Positions 25,245-33,848 are shown, numbered from the stretch's first letter. The stretch: DNA of 64,000 bases from JAXMCI01 sp046349435 (GCA_046349435.1 JAXMCI010000031.1:1-64000), one strand, 5' to 3'. Numbers and translations: made by a program. Notes: generated from the letters alone by a model not told the origin.

Positions 25245-26129
25245 TCACTTCGCGATGTCGGACAGGCTGACGCGGAAGATCCGCATCACGGCCGTGACCA
25301 GGAAGGTGCAGAGCAGCAGCAGCAGGAAGGCGTAGGCCGAGCCGGTGTTCCAGTCCTGCGACTCGAACATCCATTGCTGGATGATCTCGGTGAACCAGCG
25401 CGAGTTGGTCGAGGCCAGCAGGCTCGGCACCAGGATCGAGCCGGCGGCCAGCATGAACACCATGACGCCGCCCGACGCGATGCCCGGCTTGGCATGCGGC
25501 AGGATCACCCGCCAGTGGGTCCGCCACCACGGCGATCCGAGATCCTGGGCCGCCTCGATCTGGTTGCTGTCGAGCGAGGAGATGGCGTTGTAGAGCGGGA
25601 ACAGCATGAACAGCACGTAGGTGTAGACGAGGCCGATCATGATGCTGCGGAACCCGCTCATCCAGCGGATCGGCGCATCGATGATGCCGAGCCAGAGCAG
25701 CCCCGCATTGAGCGGACCCTTGAAGGCCAGGATGATGAACCAGGCGAAGGCGCGCAGGATCTCGCTGACCCAGAGCGGGATGAGCAGCAGCAGGAACAGC
25801 GTCGGCACCATCGAGGGGCTGGCGATCTTCGAGAGATAGTAGGCCAGCGGATAGGCGATCGCGAAGCACAGGAAGGTGACGATCCCGCTGTAGAGCACCG
25901 TCCAGACGAAGACCTGGATGTGGATCGGGCTCTGGAAGAAGGTCAGGTAGTTGTCGAAGCTGTAGACGTCCTTCGGCCCCCCCATCTCGCTGATCGGCAG
26001 GTAGGGCCGGAACGAGTTCTCGAAGAGGTAGAGATAGGGGAGGATGACGAGGATGAGCAGCCAGAACGCGGTGAGCAGGACGAAGACGCCGGACAGCGTC
26101 ACTCCGTAGCGGCGGAGCAGGTCCCTCAT
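25245..26129 (-). CDS. ABC transporter permease (PotB-like)
   Basis: A 294-residue inner-membrane permease. N-terminal membrane span GVFVLLTAFWLLILVILPYL, a periplasmic loop, then a block of five spans; the EAA motif is IEAAQDLGSPWWRTHWRVIL followed by PHAKPGIASG. The pattern VSEILRAFAWFIIL is typical of PotB/PotH. The ATG overlaps the end of the ATPase gene by four bases (ATGA). Belongs with the neighbouring ATPase, second permease and binding protein to one polyamine/opine/betaine-type importer. Confidence 0.9.
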   Translation of the reverse strand: MRDLLRRYGVTLSGVFVLLTAFWLLILVILPYLYLFENSFRPYLPISEMGGPKDVYSFDNYLTFFQSPIHIQVFVWTVLYSGIVTFLCFAIAYPLAYYLSKIASPSMVPTLFLLLLIPLWVSEILRAFAWFIILAFKGPLNAGLLWLGIIDAPIRWMSGFRSIMIGLVYTYVLFMLFPLYNAISSLDSNQIEAAQDLGSPWWRTHWRVILPHAKPGIASGGVMVFMLAAGSILVPSLLASTNSRWFTEIIQQWMFESQDWNTGSAYAFLLLLLCTFLVTAVMRIFRVSLSDIAK

Positions 26130-27220
26130 GCGGCGAGGACCTTGTCCGAGATCGTCTCGTCGGCGAGCAGCACGGCGTGCGCCGGGTCGAAGGCCATGAC
26201 CGCCGCCGTGCCCGGCGCAGGCACCGCGGTGCTGCCGTCGTTGCGCGCCTCGACGACCAGCGGGTGGCCGCCGGCATCGCGCAGCTGGATGTTGATGAAG
26301 TTGCCCTCGAAGGCGACGTCGGCGACGGTCACGGGAATGGCGTTGGCGCCGGCCGGCGCCGTCTCGGCCAGCCGGGCATGCTCCGGCCGGACATAGAGCC
26401 GGGCCTGCGTGCCGGGCCCCACGCCCGGCCCCAGCGTCACCCGGAAGGTGCCGCTGGCGGTGCGGAAGGTGCCGGCGCCCGGCTCGAGCGTGCCGGTGAA
26501 GATGTTGTTCTCGCCGACGAAGGAGGCGACGAAGCCGTTGGCCGGGCGGTTGTAGATCTCCTGCGGCGGCGCCACCTGCTGCAGCCGGCCGTGCGACATC
26601 ACCGCGACGCGGTCCGACATGGCGAGCGCCTCGCCCTGGTCGTGGGTGATGTAGATGAAGGTGACGTTGGTCCGCTTCTGGATGGCGCGCAGCTCGGCCC
26701 GCATGTGCTGCCGCAGCTTGAGGTCGAGGGCCGAGAGCGGCTCGTCGAGCAGCATCACCTTGGGCTCGACGGCGAGCGCGCGGGCGATCGCCACGCGCTG
26801 CTTCTGGCCGCCGGAGAGCTGGCTGATCCGCTTGTCGGCGGCGCCCGGCAGGTCGACCAGCTTCAGCAGCTCCTCGGCCTTGGCCCGGCGGGTCGCCTTG
26901 GCCACCCCGCGCACCTCGAGGCCGAAGGCGATGTTCTCCCAGACCGGCATCAGCGGGAACAGCGCCAGGTTCTGGAAGATCAGCACGGTCGGACGCTTGT
27001 TGGCGCGGATGTCGCGCATGTCCTGGCCGCCGATGCGGATATGGCCTTCGCTCGGCGTCACGAAGCCGGAGATCATCCTGAGGATGGTGGTCTTGCCGCA
27101 GCCGGACGGGCCGAGGAAGGAGAAGAACTCGCCCGACCGGATCGACACCGTCGCCCGGTCGACGGCGCGGAACTTGCCGAAATCGGCGGACACGCCGTCC
27201 AGCTCAACTGCACCGCTCAT
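26126..27220 (-). CDS. ABC transporter ATP-binding protein (PotA-like)
   Basis: A 364-residue ATPase with all core motifs: Walker A FLGPSGCGKTTILRM, Q-loop LIFQNLALFPLM, signature ISQLSGGQKQRVAIARAL, Walker B VMLLDEPLSALD and switch ITHDQGEALAMSDRV. The C-terminal third is a TOBE/OB-type regulatory domain (LYVRPEHARLAE ... VAFEGNFINIQL), as in PotA and FbpC. It drives the importer encoded by the two overlapping permease genes. A strong hairpin separates it from the upstream binding-protein gene, which usually allows more binding protein to be made than transporter. Confidence 0.92.
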   Translation of the reverse strand: MSGAVELDGVSADFGKFRAVDRATVSIRSGEFFSFLGPSGCGKTTILRMISGFVTPSEGHIRIGGQDMRDIRANKRPTVLIFQNLALFPLMPVWENIAFGLEVRGVAKATRRAKAEELLKLVDLPGAADKRISQLSGGQKQRVAIARALAVEPKVMLLDEPLSALDLKLRQHMRAELRAIQKRTNVTFIYITHDQGEALAMSDRVAVMSHGRLQQVAPPQEIYNRPANGFVASFVGENNIFTGTLEPGAGTFRTASGTFRVTLGPGVGPGTQARLYVRPEHARLAETAPAGANAIPVTVADVAFEGNFINIQLRDAGGHPLVVEARNDGSTAVPAPGTAAVMAFDPAHAVLLADETISDKVLAA

Positions 27221-27288
27221 CGCTTCTCCCAGATCTCCCGTATTCTGTCGACCCGCCGGATCTTGACGCCGGTCGGGCGTGTCGGGAA

Positions 27289-27319
27289 GAGCCGCCGGAC
27301 GGGTCCCGTCCGGCGGCTC
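27289..27319 (-). terminator. Strong intercistronic stem-loop
   Basis: GAGCCGCCGGACGGG and CCCGTCCGGCGGCTC are perfect 15-base complements separated by one base (in practice a 12-base stem closed by GGGTCCC). It lies between the stop of the binding-protein gene and the ATPase gene on the minus strand, without a following T run. It most likely works as an attenuator or RNA-stability element that raises binding-protein mRNA over the membrane components. Confidence 0.65.
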
Positions 27320-27333
27320 CCCTCAGGCCTGGA

Positions 27334-28473
27334 TCAGGCGGCCTTCCACTTGTCGGCGTACTCGCCGCGCAGCTTGATGAACCAGGCTTCCTGCACCGGC
27401 CACCACCACAGCTTCTGCAGCGCGTCGCCCGGGTAGGCGGCGTTGTAGAACGCCTTGACGTCCGGCGCGGTCAGGTCGATGCCGCCCTTGCCCACCGGGT
27501 TGGCGGAGAAGGCGGTCGCCCAGGCGGCCGAGCCCTCGGCGCTCGACACCCACTTGGCGAGCTCGTGCGCCTGCTCGGCGTTCTTCGCGTTGGCCAGCAG
27601 CACGAAGCCCTGGTTCCAGGCGAACGCGCCCTCCTTCGGCGCGATGAAGCCGAAGCCGTCGTTGCGCAGGTTGTAGCCGGTCGAGTCCCAGTTCAGGCCG
27701 ATCACCGCGCCATTGGTCTTGTAGGCGGCCTGGGCCTCGTTCTCGCCGGACCAGAACTGCACGACGTTGGCCTTGTGCTTGGTCGCCTCGGCGAGCGCGA
27801 TGTCCCAGAGCTGGCGCATCGTCGCCTCGTCCTTGTAGCTGTCGAGCCAGGGCTTCGGCAGCTTGCCCTCGGCGTCGAGCCAGCGGCCCATGGCGGCGAG
27901 CGAGGAATGGGCGCGCACGCAGACCTTGCCGACGTACTTGTCGCTCCACAGGTCGCCCAGGCTGGCCTGGCCGTAGGCGGTGTTGGCCTCGGTCTTGCTG
28001 TAGACGATCGCCTCGGTGCCCCACACGCTCGGCACGATCAGGCGCTTGCCGTCGACCACCGCGGCCTTGCCGGCCTCGCCGTCGGCCAGCCCCGGGACGT
28101 AGCTGTCCATGGCCAGCTTGCCGGTGTCCCAGCCCTGGATCAGGCCGTTGGTGTACCAGCCGGCGGCGCGGTCGACGGTCGGCTCCGACATGTCGATGGC
28201 GCCGGTCTTCATCGCCAGCTTGGCCTGGGCGAAGAAGTCGTCCTGGCTCGGCTGCTCGGTGAAGTTCACCTTGATGCCGGTCTTCTTGGTGAATTCCGGG
28301 AAGACGGTCTTGGCGAGCTCGGGATACCCGGCCCAGCCCATGAAGTTGACCTCGCCCGACGAGGACAGGGCCGAGCGCGAGACGATGGCGGGCGCGGCGA
28401 TCGCGCCGAGGCCGATGGCCGCGGTCGTCCTCAGGAACGACCGCCGGCTGGTGCCGATGATCCGATTGCGCAT
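27334..28473 (-). CDS. Extracellular solute-binding protein (PotD/SBP family 1-like), Tat-exported
   Basis: A 379-residue periplasmic binding protein. The N-terminus MRNRIIGTSRRSFLRTTAAI contains a twin-arginine SRRSFLR motif, then a hydrophobic stretch and probable cleavage near IVSRSALSSS. The mature part starts EVNFMGWAGYPELAKTVFPE and runs on the PotD-like fold (KTGIKVNFTE, IVPSVWGTEAIVYSK, NNDGFGF-type core, GDALQKLWWWPVQEAWFIKL at the end). GGGAGAAG lies eight bases ahead of the ATG. First gene of the importer operon, with a candidate promoter about 110 bases upstream. Ligand could be a polyamine, betaine or related cation; the neighbouring demethylation genes favour a methylated amine. 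Confidence 0.9.
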   Translation of the reverse strand: MRNRIIGTSRRSFLRTTAAIGLGAIAAPAIVSRSALSSSGEVNFMGWAGYPELAKTVFPEFTKKTGIKVNFTEQPSQDDFFAQAKLAMKTGAIDMSEPTVDRAAGWYTNGLIQGWDTGKLAMDSYVPGLADGEAGKAAVVDGKRLIVPSVWGTEAIVYSKTEANTAYGQASLGDLWSDKYVGKVCVRAHSSLAAMGRWLDAEGKLPKPWLDSYKDEATMRQLWDIALAEATKHKANVVQFWSGENEAQAAYKTNGAVIGLNWDSTGYNLRNDGFGFIAPKEGAFAWNQGFVLLANAKNAEQAHELAKWVSSAEGSAAWATAFSANPVGKGGIDLTAPDVKAFYNAAYPGDALQKLWWWPVQEAWFIKLRGEYADKWKAA

Positions 28474-28582
28474 TGTTCGACTTCTCCCATGTTGAGGTGC
28501 TCGGGCCGGGGCGCCCTGGCACTGGCTTCCCTGTTCACCGCCGGTCCGGCGGTCCCAGCCCCCGAGCATGTGCGGGTGGCCG

Positions 28583-28611
28583 AAAATAGACAGACATCTA
28601 GATTTTTACAA
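28583..28611 (-). promoter_or_regulatory. Candidate sigma-70 promoter for the transporter operon
   Basis: Read on the minus strand, TTGTAA (-35) and TATTTT (-10) are separated by exactly 17 bases in a clearly AT-rich patch. Transcription would begin about 100 bases upstream of the binding-protein ATG. The patch is one of few AT-rich islands in the window, which supports a promoter. Confidence 0.5.
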
Positions 28612-28675
28612 CGAAATGCGTCGCCGTCATATAACGGTAATCAAACCGCATCCGCCAGTAAAAATACAGACTGCA

Positions 28676-28719
28676 TGAAGGTGACGGCCCGGGCCATCCT
28701 GGCACCGGGCCGTCCTTCA
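28676..28719 (-). terminator. Stem-loop after the family 5 binding-protein gene
   Basis: TGAAGGtgACGGCCCGG pairs with CCGGGCCGTCCTTCA, a 15-base-pair stem with a two-base bulge and a 12-base loop, seven bases beyond the stop of the minus-strand gene. Some T residues follow further on (GTATTTTTAC). Probable transcription terminator or 3' stabiliser. Confidence 0.55.
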
Positions 28720-28725
28720 CTCAAC

Positions 28726-30426
28726 TCAGGCCTTCTTCCAGATCTCCTCGCAGAAGATGTACTGCGTCGGATGGGCCTCGAAGCCTTCGAAGTTCTTGTC
28801 CATCGGCGCCCACAGCGCGCGCCACAGCGGCTGCACGATGGGGCCGTCCTCCTGCATGAGCTTCTCGATCTCGGCCATCACCTCGCGGCGCTTGTCGACG
28901 TCGACGATGCCCTCGGCCTTGGTCAGCAGCTCGTCGAACTTCGGGTTCGAGTAGTCGCTCTCGTTCCACGGCACGCCGGTGCGGTAGGCCAGCCCCAGCA
29001 CCATGACGCCGAGCGGCCGGTGCGCCCAGCTGGTGAAGCCGAACGGCACCTTGGTCCAGTTGTCCCAGTAGGCCGCCGACGGCATCAGGTTGAGCTTCAC
29101 GGTGATGCCGGCATCCTTCCACATCTGGGCCATCGCCTCGACCGCCTTGGCCTCCCAGTCGGGATCCTTCTTGTAGGCGATCTCGACCTCGATGCCGTTG
29201 GGGTGGCCGGCCTCGGCGAGCAGCTTCTTGGCCCCCTTGACGTCGCGCTTCCACGTCGGAAGCTTGGCGTACTCGGGATGGATCGGCGCGACATGGTGGT
29301 GCTCGCCCGGGGCGCCCAGGCCGCGATGGGCGATCTTCAGGATGGCCTTCGGGTCGATCGCCAGGCGCATCGCCTTGCGCACCTTCGGGTCGTCGAACGG
29401 CTTCACGCCCTGCTTCATGCGGGCGACGCCGGTGTCGCCGGTGTTGACCGTGAAGATCTTGTAGTTCTTCAGCGCCTTGACCTGGTCGAGGATGGTGATC
29501 GGCGGGTTGTACATGGTGTCGCCCTGGCCGGCCGCGAGCGCCGCCAGTGCCGCCGCCGGATCGTCGCCGGTGTCGATGAAGGTGACGCTCTCGAGGTAGG
29601 GACCCTTGCCCCAGTAGCTCGACCGGGCCTTCAGCTCGCAGCGCTTGCCGACCTCGATCGAGGTCATGTCGAAGGCGCCGGTGCCGGGCGAGCCCGGGCC
29701 GAACTTGCCGTTATCCTTCGGGTGCAGGATCAGCGCGGGATAGTGGAACAGGTTCTCCGGGATGGCGAGCTGCGGCGACTGGCCGTTGAGCCGGATGGTG
29801 TGGTCGTCGACCTTCTCGATCGCATTGGCGTCCCACAGCACCAGGCTCTTCTTGGGCTGGCCCTTGTCGTCCTTCTCGCCCTTGTCGACCTCCTTCATCA
29901 TGAACCCGCTGAACAGGCCGAGCACCGACGAGCCGGTCTTCTCGTCCAGCCAGTGCTGCAGGTTCCAGATCGCATGGTCGGCGACGAAGTCGTCCCCGTT
30001 CGACCACTTGACGTCCTTGCGCAGGTTAATCGTCCAGCTCTTCAGGTCGTCGCTCGGCTTCCAGCTCTCCGCCAGGTAGGGCCGGGTGATGTTGTCCGCG
30101 CCGGTGCGGGTCAGGTACTCGTTGCACTGCCGGACCATGTTGGAATCGGTGATCCAGGAGAAGGTCGGCGGGTTGTCCACCGCCACCACGCGCATGATGA
30201 TGCGCAGGCTGCCGCCCTTCTTCGGCGTCGCCGCGGCCTGCGCCGCGGGCACCAGCGCCTCGCCGGTGATGCGGCCGGAGAGCGCGTAGGCGGCGGGCGC
30301 CGACATGCCAAGCAGGGTCACGGTGCGCAGGAAGTCGCGGCGGTCGATCTTGCGCGCTTCCAGGGCCTCCACCATCCGGCCCACGGCCGGATGCGCGGTA
30401 TCCTTGTCGTCGAACGGTCCAGACAT
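28726..30426 (-). CDS. ABC transporter substrate-binding protein, family 5 (DppA/OppA-like), without its transporter
   Basis: A 566-residue SBP_bac_5 protein. The N-terminal region has a twin-arginine-like DRRDFLRTVTLLGMSAPAAY preceded by about 30 polar residues, so Tat export is likely. Mature protein begins near PKKGGSLRIIMRVV and includes the family signature LAESWKPSDDLKSWTINLRK followed by DVKWSNGDDF, and MRLAIDPKAILKIAHRGLGA. Such proteins bind peptides, nickel chelates, or various small solutes. No cognate permease or ATPase genes accompany it in this window, so it works with a transporter elsewhere. It is divergent from the GntR gene, with a shared control region. Confidence 0.9.
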   Translation of the reverse strand: MSGPFDDKDTAHPAVGRMVEALEARKIDRRDFLRTVTLLGMSAPAAYALSGRITGEALVPAAQAAATPKKGGSLRIIMRVVAVDNPPTFSWITDSNMVRQCNEYLTRTGADNITRPYLAESWKPSDDLKSWTINLRKDVKWSNGDDFVADHAIWNLQHWLDEKTGSSVLGLFSGFMMKEVDKGEKDDKGQPKKSLVLWDANAIEKVDDHTIRLNGQSPQLAIPENLFHYPALILHPKDNGKFGPGSPGTGAFDMTSIEVGKRCELKARSSYWGKGPYLESVTFIDTGDDPAAALAALAAGQGDTMYNPPITILDQVKALKNYKIFTVNTGDTGVARMKQGVKPFDDPKVRKAMRLAIDPKAILKIAHRGLGAPGEHHHVAPIHPEYAKLPTWKRDVKGAKKLLAEAGHPNGIEVEIAYKKDPDWEAKAVEAMAQMWKDAGITVKLNLMPSAAYWDNWTKVPFGFTSWAHRPLGVMVLGLAYRTGVPWNESDYSNPKFDELLTKAEGIVDVDKRREVMAEIEKLMQEDGPIVQPLWRALWAPMDKNFEGFEAHPTQYIFCEEIWKKA

Positions 30427-30493
30427 GTTTCTCCAGCCTCCCAGTCTTGATCTACGCACCGGGCAACGTGCCCGGGCGGGTGGATTGACAATA

Positions 30494-30516
30494 GTTGATC
30501 GCCTCTGTCGGTCAAC
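30494..30516. promoter_or_regulatory. Near-perfect inverted repeat in the binding protein/GntR spacer
   Basis: GTTGATCG and CGGTCAAC are reverse complements at seven of eight positions, with a seven-base spacer. A TTGACA hexamer begins at 30485 just beside it. It sits about 70 bases upstream of the binding-protein ATG and is a plausible regulator site for that gene. Confidence 0.45.
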
Positions 30517-30571
30517 AGGACCTGATTCTCCGGCCTGCGGCGGGCTGCCGCTCGCGGCCGAGCCTGGCCGC

Positions 30572-30608
30572 TTGACGGATGCCGGCCGCGGCTGTGCAAT
30601 GTATACAA
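30572..30608 (+). promoter_or_regulatory. Candidate GntR promoter and FCD-type operator
   Basis: TTGACG, a 17-base gap and TGCAAT form a reasonable promoter for the GntR gene. It is followed at once by ATGTATACAA, whose TGTATACA core is a perfect palindrome of the YGT-N-ACR type bound by FadR/FCD-family GntR proteins. The overlap with the expected transcription start suggests autorepression. Confidence 0.5.
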
Positions 30609-30640
30609 GTGCGACATAGATATCGCCGGGACGGCGACCG

Positions 30641-31330
30641 ATGAGCGTGGCAACCAAGGAGCGGGGCGGAAGCGGCGGGCTGACCGCGGTGCAGCCGCGC
30701 AGCCTGGCCGAGCAGGTCGCCGACTCCATCGTCGACGGCATCGCCGCCGGGGCGCTGCTGCCCGGCCAGCGCATCCTCGAGGTCGAGCTGGCGGGCCAGC
30801 TGCGGGTCAGCCGCGTGCCGGTGCGCGAGGCGCTGAAGTCGCTGGCCGCGCAGGGCATCATCGAGCAGGCGCCGCATCGCGGCACGCACATCGTCGCCTT
30901 CGACGAGCAGCGCATCGAGCGCATCTGCGAGGTCCGTGCCGCGCTGGAGAAGATCGCGGCGCGCGACGCGGCGCGCGCCTTCGCCGCCGCGCCGGCGCGG
31001 CTCGCCGGGCTCGACGCCGCGATCGCGGCGATGCAGCGCTGCATCGCCCAGCGCGACTGGGTCGGCGTCAACAAGGCCGACATCGCCTTCCATCGCGAGA
31101 TCTGCCTCGCCTCGGGCAACGAGATCGCCGCCATCCTGTGGGAGGCGATCGCCCGCCACGTGCTGATCGTCTTCGGCCGCGAGATCCTGAGCGAGACCGG
31201 CCGCGAGGAGATCGTCGACCACCATCGCGCGCTGCGCGAGCTGCTGGCCGCCGGCCCGTCGCGCCGACTCGCCGCCGCCGTCGAGGGCCATATCCTGCGG
31301 CTGCGACGCGATCGCATCGCCGCCGGCTGA
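30641..31330 (+). CDS. GntR family regulator, FCD subfamily
   Basis: A 229-residue protein. The winged helix covers about residues 20-85 (LAEQVADSIVDGIAAGALLP, then LRVSRVPVREALKSLAAQG and HRGTHIVAF). The rest is an all-helical FCD ligand domain with DIAFHREICLASGN (metal-liganding His) and VDHHRALRELLAAG (second His). These bind metal plus a small organic acid. It is divergent from the family 5 binding protein and probably controls it. A related GTATAC palindrome stands ahead of the M14 deacylase gene at the right end of the window. Confidence 0.9.
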   Translation: MSVATKERGGSGGLTAVQPRSLAEQVADSIVDGIAAGALLPGQRILEVELAGQLRVSRVPVREALKSLAAQGIIEQAPHRGTHIVAFDEQRIERICEVRAALEKIAARDAARAFAAAPARLAGLDAAIAAMQRCIAQRDWVGVNKADIAFHREICLASGNEIAAILWEAIARHVLIVFGREILSETGREEIVDHHRALRELLAAGPSRRLAAAVEGHILRLRRDRIAAG

Positions 31331-31421
31331 AGCTCCCGCGCGCGGAGTTCACGCGAATGCAACCGCCGGGTGGAGCAGTCCCGGGCTATGCTGCCGACCT
31401 CGGCCCGCAGGAGGAGCGCCC

Positions 31422-31793
31422 ATGACCGCACACGGACACATCCACTGGAGCGAACTCAACACGCACGACCCGGAGCGCGCCCGCCGCTTCTACGAGCAGG
31501 CGCTCGGCTGGCGCTTCGAGGCGATGCCGATGGCGCACGGCACCTACCTGGTGGCCCATGCCGGCGACATGCCGGTCGCCGGGGTCTTCGAGCTCAAGGG
31601 CGAGATGTTCGCCAACGTGCCCGAGCACTGGTTCACCTACATCGCGGTCGACGACGTCGAGGCCCGGGTGGCGGCCGCCGAGCGGCTGGGGGCCAGGCTG
31701 CACCGCCCGATCTTCGCGGTCGAGGGCGTCGGCCGCATCGCCATCCTGGAGGAGCCGACCGGCGCCATGGTCGGCTGGATGACGCCGGCCTAG
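31422..31793 (+). CDS. VOC family protein (glyoxalase-like)
   Basis: A 123-residue single-module vicinal oxygen chelate protein: GHIHWSELNTHDPERARRFY at the start, EHWFTYIAVDDVEARVAAAE in the middle and GRIAILEEPTGAMVGWM at the end, the pattern of the small Glo_EDI-like proteins used in lactone or antibiotic metabolism. A GGAGGAG ribosome-binding site precedes the ATG. Alone between GntR and the convergent UDP-xylose synthase. Substrate not inferable. Confidence 0.85.
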   Translation: MTAHGHIHWSELNTHDPERARRFYEQALGWRFEAMPMAHGTYLVAHAGDMPVAGVFELKGEMFANVPEHWFTYIAVDDVEARVAAAERLGARLHRPIFAVEGVGRIAILEEPTGAMVGWMTPA

Positions 31794-31883
31794 CGGGCTC
31801 CGCTGCCGGCCGAGCGCTTTCGCTCTCCCGCGGCACCGTCGGCCTGGATCCCCGGCTCGAGGCCGGGGACCCACCGGGGTGGC

Positions 31884-32837
31884 TCAGGCGATGCGCTTCA
31901 GCAGGGCGTCGAAGTAGGTGATGGTCCGCTCCAGACCCTGGCGCAGCGGCACCGTCGGCTGCCAGCCGAGATGCTTCTCGGCGAGGCCGATGTTGGGCCG
32001 GCGCTGCAGCGGGTCGTCGACCGGCAGGGGGTGGAACACCAGCTGCGAGCGCGAGCCGGTCAGCTCGATCACCATCTCGGCGAGCTGTCGGATGGTGAAT
32101 TCGCCGGGATTGCCGAGGTTGATCGGGCCGGTGACCTCGTCGGGCGTGGCCATCAGCCGGATGAAGCCCTCGATCAGGTCGTCGACGTAGCAGAAGGAGC
32201 GGGTCTGGGTGCCCTCGCCGAAGATGGTGATCGGCTCGCCCTTGAGCGCCTGGACGATGAAGTTCGAGACGACGCGCCCGTCATTGGGGTGCATGCGCGG
32301 GCCGTAGGTGTTGAAGATCCGCGCCACCTTGATGCGCAGCCGGTGCTGCCGGTGGTAGTCGAAGAACAGCGTCTCGGCGCAGCGCTTGCCCTCGTCGTAG
32401 CAGGCGCGCGGCCCGATCGGGTTGACGTTGCCGCGGTAATCCTCGGTCTGCGGATGGACGTGCGGGTCGCCATAGACCTCGCTGGTCGAGGCCTGGAAGA
32501 TCTTGGCCTTCACCCGCTTGGCCAGCCCCAGCATGTTGATCGCCCCGTGCACCGAGGTCTTGGTCGTCTGCACCGGATCGTGCTGGTAGTGGATCGGCGA
32601 GGCCGGGCAGGCGAGGTTGTAGATCTCGTCGACCTCGACATAGAGCGGGAAGGTCACATCGTGCCGCATCAGCTCGAAATGCGGGTTGCCGATGAGATGC
32701 GCGATGTTGTCCTTGGTGCCGGTGAAGTAGTTGTCGATGCACAGCACGTCGTTGCCGGCGGCGAGCAGCCGCTCGCAGAGATGCGAGCCGAGGAATCCGG
32801 CGCCGCCGGTCACCAGCACTCGTTTGCGCAGCATCAT
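31884..32837 (-). CDS. UDP-glucuronate decarboxylase (UDP-xylose synthase)
   Basis: A 317-residue extended SDR. N-terminal NAD motif VLVTGGAGFLGSHLCERLL, then the family-typical DNYFTGTKDNIAHLIGNPHF, QASTSEVYGDPHVHPQ and the catalytic YDEGKRCAETLFFDY, a combination diagnostic of UXS (Tyr and Lys of the SDR triad within YxExKR). It oxidises and decarboxylates UDP-glucuronate to UDP-xylose in the cytoplasm. It should supply a pentose donor for the polysaccharide made by the glycosyltransferases at the left of the window and initiated by the WcaJ-like enzyme 1 kb away. ATG at 32837 follows AGGAAG. Confidence 0.9.
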   Translation of the reverse strand: MMLRKRVLVTGGAGFLGSHLCERLLAAGNDVLCIDNYFTGTKDNIAHLIGNPHFELMRHDVTFPLYVEVDEIYNLACPASPIHYQHDPVQTTKTSVHGAINMLGLAKRVKAKIFQASTSEVYGDPHVHPQTEDYRGNVNPIGPRACYDEGKRCAETLFFDYHRQHRLRIKVARIFNTYGPRMHPNDGRVVSNFIVQALKGEPITIFGEGTQTRSFCYVDDLIEGFIRLMATPDEVTGPINLGNPGEFTIRQLAEMVIELTGSRSQLVFHPLPVDDPLQRRPNIGLAEKHLGWQPTVPLRQGLERTITYFDALLKRIA

Positions 32838-32919
32838 GGGCAGGGCTTCCTGAGGCCGAAGGGGCGGGCACCCTAGCATCCGGCCGGGATGTTCTCAAAC
32901 CCGGGCCGCGGGCGAGGGA

Positions 32920-33669
32920 TCAGGTCTGCAGGAAGCGCTGCTCCTCGCCCTCGACCACCAGCGCCGTCAGCCGGCCGGTGGCGTAGGCGCCGGTATCGAT
33001 GCCGATGCGCTGGCCGTGCCGTTCCGGCTCGGCCGAGATGGTGTGGCCGTGCACCACGGTCACGCCATGGTCGGCCTGCGAGCCGAGGAAGGGCTCGCGG
33101 ATCCACAGCAGGTCGTCGCGGCGCTGCCGCTCGAGCGCCAGGCCCGGGCGGATGCCGGCATGGACGAAGAGGTAGTCGCCCGCCCGGTGCTGCAGCCTGA
33201 GGCCGCGCAGGAAATCGAGATGGCGGGCCGGCAGCGCATGCACCAGCCGCTGCCGCAGCGTCTCCAGCGAGACGGTGCGGCTGATCTCGATGCCGTAGCT
33301 GCGCAGCGTCTCCTGCCCGCCGTAATGCAGCCAGCTGGCCGCCACGGCGAGCTCGCCGTCGTGGAAGCGCAGCATGGTGTCCTCGTGGTTGCCGAGCAGG
33401 TGGATGCTGGCGAAGCCGGCGAGCGGCCGGTCGATCAGCCGGTCGATCACCGCCGGGCTGTCGAGGCCGCGATCGACGTAGTCGCCGAGATAGACGACCG
33501 TCGACCGGGCCGCCGGCCGGGCCGCCGCATCGGCCAGGATCAGCCGGTGCATGGCGTCGAGCAGGTCGACCCGGCCATGCAGGTCGCCCACCGCATAGAC
33601 GCGCTCGCCGTCGGGCGGCCGCGGCCGCGCCGCCTCCCGCCCCTTCTCCTTGAACCCGATCAACGGCAC
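32920..33669 (-). CDS. Metallophosphoesterase (serine/threonine phosphatase-like)
   Basis: About 249 residues from GTG 33669; GTG 33693 and TTG 33729 are alternatives. All five phosphoesterase motifs are visible: YAVGDLHGRVDLL, VYLGDYVDRGLDS, IHLLGNHEDTML, LFVHAGIRPG and VVHGHTIS. The acid, histidine and asparagine residues would bind two divalent metals. Bacterial members near exopolysaccharide genes dephosphorylate proteins, or diadenosine-type nucleotides as in ApaH relatives; the substrate here is not known. It is followed on the same strand, 82 bases on, by the UDP-xylose synthase. Confidence 0.85.
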   Translation of the reverse strand: MPLIGFKEKGREAARPRPPDGERVYAVGDLHGRVDLLDAMHRLILADAAARPAARSTVVYLGDYVDRGLDSPAVIDRLIDRPLAGFASIHLLGNHEDTMLRFHDGELAVAASWLHYGGQETLRSYGIEISRTVSLETLRQRLVHALPARHLDFLRGLRLQHRAGDYLFVHAGIRPGLALERQRRDDLLWIREPFLGSQADHGVTVVHGHTISAEPERHGQRIGIDTGAYATGRLTALVVEGEEQRFLQT

Positions 33670-33848
33670 CCGCGACCCCCGGTCCGGCTTCACCCGGTGC
33701 AATGTGAGGGCCAACCGGCCGCCGCGCAATGCCGTGGGCGGGCGGTGGCGGCGGGACGCAGGCGCGGCGGCGCGACCCGCCGCCGCGCTTCCCGTCCGGG
33801 GCCCGGCCGGGGATGGCCTCCCCCGCCGCGGCCGTCGTATAAGCGGGC

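Noticed and set aside
28474..28725. Possible small RNA in the AT-rich spacer before the binding-protein gene
   Set aside because: The AT-rich patch is explained by a promoter, and the hairpin at 28676-28719 by the end of the neighbouring gene.
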